Assembly (NCBI GenBank): GCA_049642465.1 | Contig: JBAROV010000211.1 | Span: 1-35,017, forward strand | Direction of reading: 5' to 3' | Length of the DNA stretch: 35,017 nt | Origin: CAWDPQ01 sp049642465 | Lineage (GTDB): Bacteria; Acidobacteriota; Vicinamibacteria; Vicinamibacterales; 2-12-FULL-66-21 | Shown here: positions 1 to 6,770 of the stretch, piece by piece | Layout: each line of letters begins with the position of its first letter | Numbering within the stretch: position 1 is the first letter of the stretch | The notes under the pieces: model-generated | What the model saw: the letters and a program-made list of their open reading frames with translations, nothing else | Databases searched by the model: none | Told to the model about the DNA's origin: nothing | Position numbers and translations under genes: made by a program

Positions 1-413
1 AGGATGATCCGACCTGTGGGTGTACGCCGCCGTCGCTGGCCCTTAGCCGTGGGTTCGAGAAACGAGAGCCGGAGCATGAGCGCGACCCCAACACGCGCGT
101 GCTCCACGGCCAAGCGGACAATCGGCAGGCAGAGATGCCCGACGTACGGCGTGTTACTGACGACCCAATCGACGGGTCCGAACGCCGGCCAGGACTCCGG
201 CTGTGAGGCGTCGAGATGGAAGTCCGCCGGGCGGAGCGGATCGACGTCGTTGGTGAGAACCGACAGACCGCCCTCGCGCGAGAGGATGTCCGCGATCGCG
301 CGACGACCCACGCAGGGCTCGAGGATACGGCCGGAGAGCTCCGGAAGGTGCGCCAACAGACTGCGTGTCTGCCACGGAGCGGTCTCGTAAAAATCCCGAG
401 GACGGCGGCTCAT
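1..413 (-). CDS. Phage-type DNA adenine methyltransferase, 3' end cut by window
   Basis: The reverse strand reads openly from an ATG at 413 to the window edge, giving 137 residues without a stop. Three features match SAM-dependent N6-adenine DNA methyltransferases of the kind found in phages and prophages: the opening RDFYETAPWQTR, the SAM-binding stretch RILEPCVGRRAIADIL (about residues 30-45), and LMLRLSFLEPT near residue 118. The motif IV position, normally NPPY or DPPY, reads NTPY here (about residues 88-91), so one active-site proline is replaced by threonine. A GAGG about ten bases upstream could serve as ribosome binding site. The gene lies just 3' of tRNA-Pro, a favoured integration site for mobile elements, so it is probably the first gene of an island or prophage remnant. 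The family call is fairly sure. Activity is doubtful because of the motif change, and the C-terminus cannot be seen. Confidence 0.72.
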   Translation of the reverse strand, partial: MSRRPRDFYETAPWQTRSLLAHLPELSGRILEPCVGRRAIADILSREGGLSVLTNDVDPLRPADFHLDASQPESWPAFGPVDWVVSNTPYVGHLCLPIVRLAVEHARVGVALMLRLSFLEPTAKGQRRRRTPTGRII

Positions 414-431
414 CGGCCCGCATCCTCGGAA

Positions 432-453
432 TCCGTTGCAAGTTCGTTGCAAG
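432..453. repeat. Two tandem 11-bp units between tRNA-Pro and the methyltransferase
   Basis: TCCGTTGCAAG at 432-442 is followed directly by TTCGTTGCAAG at 443-453, identical except at the second base. The pair lies between the 3' end of tRNA-Pro and the start of the phage-like methyltransferase. That position would suit a recombinase, excisionase or repressor arm site. This role is inferred from location only. Confidence 0.4.
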
Positions 454-511
454 ATCCACCTTGCCCGCTCTGCGGCACAAAGTGGAGTTGAGGGGTTTTC
501 TTAGGGAAAAT

Positions 512-588
512 TGGTCGGGATGCCGGGATTCGAACCCGGGACCCCCTGACCCCCAGTCAGGTGCGCTACCAGGCTGCGCTACATCCCG
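512..588 (-). tRNA. tRNA-Pro (anticodon GGG), CCA encoded
   Basis: The reverse strand folds as a complete cloverleaf. The acceptor stem pairs CGGGATG with CATCCCG and is followed by discriminator A and a genomically encoded CCA at 514-512. The anticodon arm CCTGA-CTGGGGG-TCAGG carries anticodon GGG, which reads proline CCC and CCU codons. The T-arm has the standard GGTTCGAATCC pattern. The gene is on the same strand as the upstream MerR gene, with about 145 bases of repeats between them. I see no promoter of its own, so co-transcription with merR is possible. Its 3' end borders phage-like DNA. Confidence 0.97.
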
Positions 589-599
589 TGACGATCGCA

Positions 600-730
600 G
601 AGAACCCTTTCGGTACCTTCTCTGAACCCATTCTGAACCTTCTCTGAACCCTCTCTGAACCTTTGAACCCTTTCTGAACCCTTTCTGAACCCTTTCTGAA
701 CCCTCTCTGAACCCCTTCTGAACCCTTTCC
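600..730. repeat. 11-bp tandem satellite (consensus CTGAACCCTTT)
   Basis: GAAC recurs at 602, 624, 635, 646, 657, 665, 676, 687, 698, 709 and 720, with a degenerate unit at 613. The period is therefore 11 bp apart from one 8-bp unit. Each unit contains TTCTGAA or a close variant, a small inverted repeat (TTC-N-GAA). The array fills the whole gap between the end of merR and the 5' end of tRNA-Pro. There are no unique spacers, so it is not a CRISPR array. Function unknown. Confidence 0.92.
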
Positions 731-733
731 GCC

Positions 734-1249
734 TTATCTCTTCTTCCTCCCCTTCTTCCCCTGTCGCTGCGCCGGCTGCTGCGCCACCGCCTTGCCTGCC
801 GCCGCCGGTTTCACCGGTTCCGCCTTCAGCTCAAACCCGCCATGGTCTGGCGTCTTCATCTGCGCAGGGCGCCGCGACAACATCGACGCCAACTCTCGCA
901 GCCCGCGTTTGACCTGAAGGATGCGCTCGCGCGCGTCAACGCCGAAAAGCGCGGCGACGTCTTTCAGCGCCTCCTTGTCGGCGTGGACATCCGCCCCTTC
1001 TTCAATCAGCTTCCGGCGCACGCCGGCAAGCGTCAGCCCTTCGACAAACAGCAGATGCTTGATGCGGAGCACGCGCTCGACATCCGATCGGCGGTACACG
1101 CGCGGACCGCCTTCCGTTTTCGTGACGCCGAGATCCGGGAATTCGGCTTCCCATGACCGCAGGACGTAGGACTGCACCTGGGCAATCTCGCACACCTCAG
1201 GCGGCCGAAACAGCGACCGGTTCGGGATCTCGACTTTGTCGGGAGGCAT
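734..1249 (-). CDS. MerR-family transcriptional regulator
   Basis: A 171-residue protein with an N-terminal winged helix-turn-helix of the MerR type. The stretch RSLFRPPEVCEIAQVQSYVLRSWEAEFP is followed by the YRRSDVERVLRIKHLLFVEGLTLAGVRRKL region in which MerR proteins bind DNA. The remainder is a short helical linker and a basic tail rich in Ala, Gln and Lys ending GKKGRKKR. There is no obvious effector-binding domain and no conserved cysteine cluster. An in-frame ATG at 1264 is only one base after a TATACT -10 box, so it could not be on the transcript made from that box. I therefore prefer the ATG at 1249. In several deltaproteobacteria and acidobacteria a MerR of this kind lies between an IHF gene and tRNA-Pro (recalled, not checked here). 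The regulated genes are unknown, and autoregulation through the upstream palindrome is possible. Confidence 0.85.
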   Translation of the reverse strand: MPPDKVEIPNRSLFRPPEVCEIAQVQSYVLRSWEAEFPDLGVTKTEGGPRVYRRSDVERVLRIKHLLFVEGLTLAGVRRKLIEEGADVHADKEALKDVAALFGVDARERILQVKRGLRELASMLSRRPAQMKTPDHGGFELKAEPVKPAAAGKAVAQQPAQRQGKKGRKKR

Positions 1250-1265
1250 CGACGAGCTGCCCATA

Positions 1266-1271
1266 AGTATA
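1266..1271 (-). promoter_or_regulatory. -10 box of merR promoter (TATACT)
   Basis: TATACT on the reverse strand is five of six bases to the -10 consensus. Transcription would begin near 1259, which places the ATG at 1264 upstream of the start site and favours the ATG at 1249. No good -35 is visible. The spacer is filled by a GC palindrome, an arrangement known from MerR-activated promoters. Confidence 0.55.
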
Positions 1272-1272
1272 A

Positions 1273-1286
1273 CGCGGGGCCCCGCG
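1273..1286. promoter_or_regulatory. Perfect 14-bp palindrome between divergent merR and kinase genes
   Basis: CGCGGGGCCCCGCG reads the same on both strands. It lies directly upstream of the merR -10 box and about 29 bases before the kinase -10 box. It could be the operator for the neighbouring MerR protein. It also shares GGGGCCCCGCG with the ends of the dispersed repeat at 9007 and 34602, so a repeat remnant is an alternative. Confidence 0.5.
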
Positions 1287-1314
1287 GGCCGTGAGAAAAG
1301 CGATCACTTCGCGC

Positions 1315-1320
1315 TACACT
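1315..1320 (+). promoter_or_regulatory. -10 box (TACACT) of a probable leaderless kinase transcript
   Basis: TACACT matches four of six -10 consensus bases and ends exactly six bases before the GTG at 1327. A transcription start seven bases after the box would coincide with the first base of that codon. No Shine-Dalgarno sequence is present. The same spacing recurs at 20998-21010. Confidence 0.5.
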
Positions 1321-1326
1321 GCGCGC

Positions 1327-3984
1327 GTGCCGTCGGCACCAGACGATCCCACGCGCCTCCAGCCGGCGCCGCCAAGCTCTTCGTCGGGCGGTCCGACGAT
1401 TACCTCCTCGTCGGGCTGGCTATCGTCATCAGACGCCATCGATCACGGGCGCTTTGCCCCAGGTACGGTTCTCGGCGGACGTTATCGAATCGTCGAGCGG
1501 CTCGGGCAGGGTGGCATGGGCGAAGTGTTTCGAGCCGACGATCTGAAGCTTGGCCAGGCGGTCGCGCTGAAGTTCCTCCCTGCCGACGTCGACCACGATC
1601 CTGCGCGGTTGATGCAGTTGCACAACGAAGTGCGGATGGCGCGTCAGGTGTCGCATCCAAACGTCTGTCGCGTATACGACATCGACGAAGTCGATGGTCA
1701 CACCTTCATCTCGATGGAATACGTGGACGGCGAGGAGCTGGCGTCCATTCTTCGGCGCTTCGGGCGTTTCTCGCCGGACCGCGCAACCGAGCTTGCCCGG
1801 CAGATCTGCGCGGGTCTTGCCGCGGCCCACGAACGCGGCGTCGTTCATCGCGACCTCAAACCTGCCAACGTCATGATCGACGGGAGCGGCAAGGTCCGCA
1901 TTGCGGATTTTGGACTCGCTGGCCTCACGGGTGAAGCGCTTCGAGCGGGCACTCCCGCATACATGGCGCCCGAACAGATTGGCGGCGGGCAGGTCACGGC
2001 GCGGAGCGATATCTATGCGCTCGGCCTGGTGCTCTATGAGCTCTTCACGGGTCAACGCGCGTTCGAAGGCAAGAATCTCCCGGAACTGCTCCGCAAACGC
2101 GAGGAAGGGGCCGTCCCGCCGTCGGTGCTCGTGCGGGAGATCGATGAAGCCGTCGATCGGGCAATCCTGCGCTGCCTGGAGCTCGAGCCGGCCAATCGAC
2201 CGGCGTCGGCCGTCGCCGTCTCGGCCGCGCTGCCCGGAGGGGATCCGCTGGCCGCGGCGCTTGCGGCCGGAGAAACACCCTCGCCCGAAATGGTCGCGGC
2301 GTCCGGCACGAGCAGCGCACTGGCCCCGCTTCCCGCGATGTTGGCACTCGCGATGACGGTGCTGGGGATCGTGACGTTGACGGCGCTCTCGGATCGCGTG
2401 TTGCTGACCGGTTATGTGCCGCTCCAGAAGCCGCCCGAGGTACTCGCCGACCGTGCGCGAGAGATCTCCCGTGAGTTGGGATACACCGACGTCCCCGTGG
2501 CCACTGCCTGGGGTTTCTCGGCGGACCGCGAGTTTTTGCGCTTTGCTCGAGACCGTGGGGACGGTGCCGCGACCCGCGACCGATTAAGGGCGGGACAGCC
2601 GGCAGTGCTGCGCTTCTGGTATCGAAGCAGCCCCGGAAGCATGGTCCCCGTCGGCACCGAGGAGCGAGTCACCCCATCGAACCCGCCGATGACAGTTCCG
2701 GGCATGCGTTCGGTCACGGTTGATAGTGACGGTCGCCTGGTTGACTTTTGGGCCGTCCCGCCGCAGCTCGAAACCGCTCCCCCATCGAAATCGATCGCCG
2801 CCCTCGAAGCTACCCCCTGGAACCGTCTCCTCGAACTGGCCGGCCTGCAGCTGGCCGACTTTCAGTTGGTCACACCGCAATGGACGCCCCGAGAGTACGC
2901 CGATGAACGCGTGGCCTGGGAGGGTCCGCTGCCCGGAATGCCGGACCTGCGGCTGCGGATTGAAGGGGCCGCGCACAGGGGACACGTCGTCTCGTTCCAG
3001 ATGATCCACCCGTGGACACGGCCGCAATCGGTCGAGGAAACGCGCCGTTCGCCCGGCCAGAAGCTCGCGCAAACAGTTGTCGGGATCGCGCTGGTCCTCG
3101 TGTTGGCTGCGGCCGTACTCGTCGCGCGCCACAATCTTCGGAAGGGTCGCGGCGATCGGCGTGGCACCATGCGGATTGCCACCCTCGTCATGTTCTGTTC
3201 AGCCGTGGCGTTCCTCACCGGGAGCGCTCACTATGCCGATGTCGGAACCGAGGTTGACCGGATCTTTACCGCAGCCGGAAACATGCTGCTCGCCGCAGGG
3301 CTGTTGTGGCTGTTGTACCTGGCGTTGGAGCCCTACGTTCGGAAGTTCTGGCCGCAGACGCTCGTGAGCTGGTCGCGTCTGCTGGCTGGTAACTTCACCG
3401 ACCCGCAGGTCGGCCGCGACATCCTGCTCGGAACGCTGTTCGGCGTCACAGTCGTCGTCCTCGGCCGGATTGATTTCGCACTCCGCGAGTGGATTGGTTT
3501 GCCCGTCCTTCCACCGCAGGTGCCGAATATCAATCAGCTCGAAGGTGTCCGAGAGGTCATCTCCACCGTCAGTGATCTGGTCTTTGGCTCGATGTTCAAC
3601 TCGCTGTGGATCGTGTTCGGGCTGGTGGCGCTCAATCTGATCCTGCGGCGCCCCTGGGTGAGCGCCATCGTCATGATGCTGTTTCTGCTCACCACGTCCG
3701 CCGGCAGCATCGCCGAGGCACCGCCGTTCTGGTTCTCCACGCTGTTTGCGCTCACCCTCGTCGCGTCGATGGTGCTCATCCTCTTTCGCCTCGGGCTTCT
3801 CGCGAGCGTCGTGTTCTTCTTCGTGAATTTTGCACTCTCGAGTGCCATTCCAACATTCAATACTTCGGTGTGGTTCTTCCCGCAGTGGCTCGGTCTGATG
3901 CTGTTCATTTCGTCACTTGCGGTGTATGGCTTCTATGCCTCGCGAGGCGGCGAAGCGCTGTTCGGAAAACGCCTGCTCGACTAG
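1327..3984 (+). CDS. PknB-like serine/threonine kinase with polytopic membrane domain
   Basis: An 885-residue membrane protein. The Ser/Thr-rich N-terminus is followed by a complete Hanks-type kinase domain at about residues 50-310. This has the glycine loop GQGGMGEVFRA (60-70), the ATP-binding lysine in ALK (82), the catalytic loop HRDLKPAN (H174, D176), DFG (D194) and the activation-segment end YMAPEQ. A first membrane helix near residue 340 leads into a loop of about 200 residues. Eight or nine further hydrophobic segments run to the C-terminus. There are no PASTA, WD40 or TPR repeats. The membrane half resembles nothing I can name and may sense a signal or act on other membrane proteins. 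A GTG 36 bases upstream (1291) is also in frame, but the -10 box lies between the two, so 1327 is preferred. The gene is divergent from merR and convergent with der. Confidence 0.85.
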   Translation: MPSAPDDPTRLQPAPPSSSSGGPTITSSSGWLSSSDAIDHGRFAPGTVLGGRYRIVERLGQGGMGEVFRADDLKLGQAVALKFLPADVDHDPARLMQLHNEVRMARQVSHPNVCRVYDIDEVDGHTFISMEYVDGEELASILRRFGRFSPDRATELARQICAGLAAAHERGVVHRDLKPANVMIDGSGKVRIADFGLAGLTGEALRAGTPAYMAPEQIGGGQVTARSDIYALGLVLYELFTGQRAFEGKNLPELLRKREEGAVPPSVLVREIDEAVDRAILRCLELEPANRPASAVAVSAALPGGDPLAAALAAGETPSPEMVAASGTSSALAPLPAMLALAMTVLGIVTLTALSDRVLLTGYVPLQKPPEVLADRAREISRELGYTDVPVATAWGFSADREFLRFARDRGDGAATRDRLRAGQPAVLRFWYRSSPGSMVPVGTEERVTPSNPPMTVPGMRSVTVDSDGRLVDFWAVPPQLETAPPSKSIAALEATPWNRLLELAGLQLADFQLVTPQWTPREYADERVAWEGPLPGMPDLRLRIEGAAHRGHVVSFQMIHPWTRPQSVEETRRSPGQKLAQTVVGIALVLVLAAAVLVARHNLRKGRGDRRGTMRIATLVMFCSAVAFLTGSAHYADVGTEVDRIFTAAGNMLLAAGLLWLLYLALEPYVRKFWPQTLVSWSRLLAGNFTDPQVGRDILLGTLFGVTVVVLGRIDFALREWIGLPVLPPQVPNINQLEGVREVISTVSDLVFGSMFNSLWIVFGLVALNLILRRPWVSAIVMMLFLLTTSAGSIAEAPPFWFSTLFALTLVASMVLILFRLGLLASVVFFFVNFALSSAIPTFNTSVWFFPQWLGLMLFISSLAVYGFYASRGGEALFGKRLLD

Positions 3985-3988
3985 AACC

Positions 3989-4009
3989 GGGGCTCGGGGC
4001 TCGCGGGTC
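3989..4009. repeat. 7-bp tandem repeat in the kinase-der gap
   Basis: GGGGCTC occurs at 3989-3995 and 3996-4002, followed by a variant GCGGGTC at 4003-4009. These three heptads occupy most of the 35-base gap between two convergent stop codons. No terminator hairpin with a T-run is seen. Confidence 0.7.
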
Positions 4010-4019
4010 GGATTGCGAG

Positions 4020-5369
4020 TCATCGCGTGCGTTTCCGGACCTGAATGCGGATGGGCGTGCCGGTGAGGCCGAACGATTCACGCAACCGATTCACGAGGAA
4101 ACGTTCGTACGAGAAATGAAACTCCGTCGCCACATTGGTGAAGAACACGAATGTTGGCGGCGCGACTCCGATCTGCGCGGCGTACAGGATGCGTACTTCG
4201 CGTCGGCCTGGGCTGGCTGGCGGATGTACGGCGGTCACGGCGGCGACGAACCGGTTCAACTCAGCTGTTGGAATCCGGCGCTGCCGCGCTTCTGATACCT
4301 TGTCGATCGTCTCGAGGACTTTGGAGGTTCGCTCGCCGGTCGTGGCCGAGATGTGCAGGACCGGCGCGTACTCCAGGAACTTCAGCTGCCGGCGCAACTC
4401 CTCGTCGAACGTCTTCGAGAAGTCGGGACCGCGCCCTTTCATCAAATCCCATTTGTTGGCCGCAATCACGATGCCGCATCCGGCCCTGTCAGCCTCTCCG
4501 GCAATCGCTCCGTCCTGATCGGTGGCGCCTTCAACCGCATCAATCACGAGTACCGCGACGTCGGCCTGTTCGATAGCTTTCCGCGCCACGATCACGCTGA
4601 CGGCTTCTACCTGACCGGACCGGGCAACCCGTCCTGGCCGTCGAATGCCAGCGGTATCGACAATGCGGAAGGTGCGCCGATGCCACTTGAGCACCGCATC
4701 AACCGTGTCTCTCGTCGTTCCCGGAACGTCGCTCACGATCGAACGCTCCTCGCGAAGCAACCGATTGAGCAGCGATGACTTGCCCACGTTCGGCCGCCCG
4801 ACAATGGCAATGGCCGTTTCCGGGGCGGGCTCGACGCGCCCGGTCCCTTCCCCCGCCGGCAGCCGCTGCACGATTTCATCGAGGAGATCACCCACGCCAT
4901 CGCCGTGCTCCGCGGCAATCTCGATCACCGGCTCGAACCCGAGCCGATAAAACTCGAGCGAACGGCCGCGCGCTCGCTTGTCATCCGTCTTGTTGACGAC
5001 CATCAGCACCGGCACGCCAACCGTGCGGAGGGTCTCGGCGATCTGTTCGTCCCCGGGAACCAGCCCCTCACGGCCATCCACAACGAACACCAGCAGATCC
5101 GCACTTTCAACTGCGCGGCGGCCCTGCGCCACGACGAGCTTGTGCAGAGAGTCCTCACTGGCGCCGAACATCCCACCCGTATCGACAAGGCGGAACGTCG
5201 TTCCCTGCCACTCTGCCGGTAAAGTGTTGACATCACGAGTCGTTCCGGCAACCGGCGTGACAATCGCTCGCCGGGAACCCGTAATTCGGTTGAAAAGCGT
5301 GGATTTTCCGACGTTTGGACGGCCGACGAGCACGACGGCAGGGCTCCCGGAGGTGCGCTTCATCTGCAT
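4020..5369 (-). CDS. der: Ribosome biogenesis GTPase Der (EngA)
   Basis: A 449-residue protein with the family's hallmark of two consecutive GTPase domains and a C-terminal KH-like domain. The first P-loop is GRPNVGKST (16-24) with DTGG and NKTD (about residue 126) downstream. The second is GRPNVGKSS (about 190-198) with DTAG and NKWD (about 305). The last roughly 120 residues match the KH-like region. Der binds the large ribosomal subunit and is needed for its assembly. The length is typical. ATGs at 5369 and 5363 are both possible starts, and no clear Shine-Dalgarno separates them. The gene is divergent from the HU gene across 81 bases, and its promoter must overlap the strong HU promoter on the other strand. 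Confidence 0.97.
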   Translation of the reverse strand: MQMKRTSGSPAVVLVGRPNVGKSTLFNRITGSRRAIVTPVAGTTRDVNTLPAEWQGTTFRLVDTGGMFGASEDSLHKLVVAQGRRAVESADLLVFVVDGREGLVPGDEQIAETLRTVGVPVLMVVNKTDDKRARGRSLEFYRLGFEPVIEIAAEHGDGVGDLLDEIVQRLPAGEGTGRVEPAPETAIAIVGRPNVGKSSLLNRLLREERSIVSDVPGTTRDTVDAVLKWHRRTFRIVDTAGIRRPGRVARSGQVEAVSVIVARKAIEQADVAVLVIDAVEGATDQDGAIAGEADRAGCGIVIAANKWDLMKGRGPDFSKTFDEELRRQLKFLEYAPVLHISATTGERTSKVLETIDKVSEARQRRIPTAELNRFVAAVTAVHPPASPGRREVRILYAAQIGVAPPTFVFFTNVATEFHFSYERFLVNRLRESFGLTGTPIRIQVRKRTR

Positions 5370-5393
5370 GTAAAGAGTGACTTAGACCGAAGC

Positions 5394-5422
5394 TTGACAG
5401 TGTAAGTGTATCTATTTATAGT
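5394..5422 (+). promoter_or_regulatory. Near-consensus sigma70-type promoter of the HU gene
   Basis: TTGACA at 5394-5399 is a perfect -35 box. After exactly 17 bases comes TATAGT at 5417-5422, one base from the -10 consensus. The stretch is AT-rich against GC-rich surroundings. Transcription should start near 5429, leaving a leader of about 22 bases with AGGAG at 5437-5441 before the ATG at 5451. This is the strongest promoter visible in the window. Confidence 0.92.
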
Positions 5423-5450
5423 AGTTACAAATCCCCAGGAGCGCCTAACC

Positions 5451-5723
5451 ATGATCAAGGTTGACATCGTCAACGAGGTGTCCAAAGTCGCCGACATCAC
5501 CAAGGTGAAGGCCGAGGTGGCGGTGGATGCGGTCTTCGATGCGATGCGACTGTCGATGCAGCGTGGCGAACGAATCGAGCTGCGCGGATTTGGCGTCTTC
5601 CAAGTGAAGCCTCGCAAACGGGGGATCGGCCGTAACCCACGGACCGGCAAGGAAGTTCGGATACCGCCGGGTCGCACCATCCGCTTCAAGCCAGGCAAGG
5701 ATCTGCAAAACATCGGCGGTTGA
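5451..5723 (+). CDS. HU/IHF-family DNA-binding protein
   Basis: A 90-residue histone-like protein, the usual HU/IHF size. The helical N-terminal half (MIKVDIVNEVSKVADI) is the dimerisation part. RGFGVFQVK and the arm region RNPRTGKEVRIP (about residues 63-74) are diagnostic of the family and insert into the DNA minor groove. The protein bends and compacts DNA as a dimer. The sequence does not decide between HU and an IHF subunit. The N-terminally extended frame from 5406 is rejected because it begins upstream of the -10 box. The ATG at 5451 follows AGGAG at a spacing of nine bases. High expression is expected from the near-consensus promoter. The metalloprotease gene follows after 24 bases and is probably co-transcribed. 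Confidence 0.95.
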   Translation: MIKVDIVNEVSKVADITKVKAEVAVDAVFDAMRLSMQRGERIELRGFGVFQVKPRKRGIGRNPRTGKEVRIPPGRTIRFKPGKDLQNIGG

Positions 5724-5747
5724 TTCTCGCCTGAGCGAAATTCCGGG

Positions 5748-6698
5748 ATGACGGAACAGCACGAGTACGCCCCTTACGATCCACCTGCGCTCGGGACGTC
5801 TCGAAGCCGCGTCCGCAAGCACGTCATCCTGTTTGTGGCGACGTTCATCACCACAACTCTCGTTGGCGCAAGCCATTATGCAGCCTTCATCTCGGAGTTT
5901 AATCGCGTCGAACCGCAGCTGAACTGGTCGGTGCTGCTCGGCGGGCTCTGGTATAGCTGCGGAGTCCTCGGGATTCTCGGTGCACACGAGATGGGGCATT
6001 ACGTCGCCTGCCGCTACTACAAACTGAATGCGTCGCTGCCGTACTTCCTTCCCTTCATCCTTCCGGTCAATGCCTTTCAGACCGGAACGCTTGGCGCGGT
6101 CATCCGTATCCGATCGCCCTTCCCGACGCGTGCGATCCTCTTCGACGTCGGGGTCGCAGGACCGATAGCCGGATTTGTCGTCCTGGTGCCGGTGCTGTTT
6201 ATCGGGCTGGCCCGGTCCCAAGTCCTCGCGCTCCCAACGACGGGCGCCGGCGTGTATCTGGGAGAGCCGCTGCTCTTCCAGTGGGCCACTACTCTCGTAC
6301 ACGGCCCTCTCCGCGAAGGGTTGGGGCTCAACGCGCATCCGATGGTCTTCGCGTCGTGGTTCGGGATGCTCGCGACCGCCCTGAACCTGCTGCCCTTCGG
6401 CCAACTGGACGGAGGCCACATCAGTTACGCCGCGCTCGGACGATTCTCGACCCCGATCTCCATTCTGACGGTCACGGGTGCGCTCGTCATGACATTCATC
6501 TCAACGAGCTGGCTGGTGTTGACCGTAATGATGGTGGTGATGCTGGTGGTGCTGGGGCCGCGTCATCCGCGCGTGCTGTATGAATACGAACCCCTCAGCA
6601 CGGGGCGCCGGCTGCTTGCCGTCGCGGCGCTGATTATTCTTGCGCTCTGCTTCACGCCCGTGCCGATTGAGCCTTATCAGCTCATTTCGCAGCGATGA
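5748..6698 (+). CDS. Site-2-type M50 membrane zinc metalloprotease
   Basis: A 316-residue membrane protein with about seven hydrophobic segments. The zinc-binding HEMGH is at residues 80-84 inside a membrane helix. The partner motif NLLPFGQLDGGH near residue 214-225 supplies the third ligand, an aspartate. Both are the signature of the M50 site-2 protease family, which cuts substrates within the membrane, often membrane-anchored transcription factors or anti-sigma factors. I see no PDZ domain. The central part (YFLPFILPVNAFQTGTLGA) resembles the plant EGY1/cyanobacterial-type branch. The substrate is unknown and no sigma or anti-sigma gene lies nearby. The gene sits 24 bases after the HU gene on the same strand and is convergent with priA, from which it is separated by 72 bases with no convincing terminator. 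Confidence 0.88.
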   Translation: MTEQHEYAPYDPPALGTSRSRVRKHVILFVATFITTTLVGASHYAAFISEFNRVEPQLNWSVLLGGLWYSCGVLGILGAHEMGHYVACRYYKLNASLPYFLPFILPVNAFQTGTLGAVIRIRSPFPTRAILFDVGVAGPIAGFVVLVPVLFIGLARSQVLALPTTGAGVYLGEPLLFQWATTLVHGPLREGLGLNAHPMVFASWFGMLATALNLLPFGQLDGGHISYAALGRFSTPISILTVTGALVMTFISTSWLVLTVMMVVMLVVLGPRHPRVLYEYEPLSTGRRLLAVAALIILALCFTPVPIEPYQLISQR

Positions 6699-6770
6699 AC
6701 ACGAGCTGACGGCTTCCTGCCTGCGGCACACTAATCGCTGCTCGTGCAGCGTGACTGCGAGTGCCGCGCG

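Noticed and set aside
360..413. Frameshift in the methyltransferase to explain the NTPY motif
   Set aside because: The frame reads family-like sequence both before and after the motif (RDFYET, ILEPC, LRLSFLEPT), so the change is a substitution rather than an indel.
600..730. CRISPR array
   Set aside because: The repeat units are directly adjacent with an 11-bp period and there are no unique spacers or cas genes.
5445..6419. 324-codon open frame opposite the HU gene and M50 protease
   Set aside because: It spans two clear sense genes and a ribosome binding site, and has no recognisable domain.
6699..6770. Bidirectional terminator between the M50 protease and priA
   Set aside because: Short complementary stretches exist, but no stable stem followed by a T-run on either strand could be found by eye.
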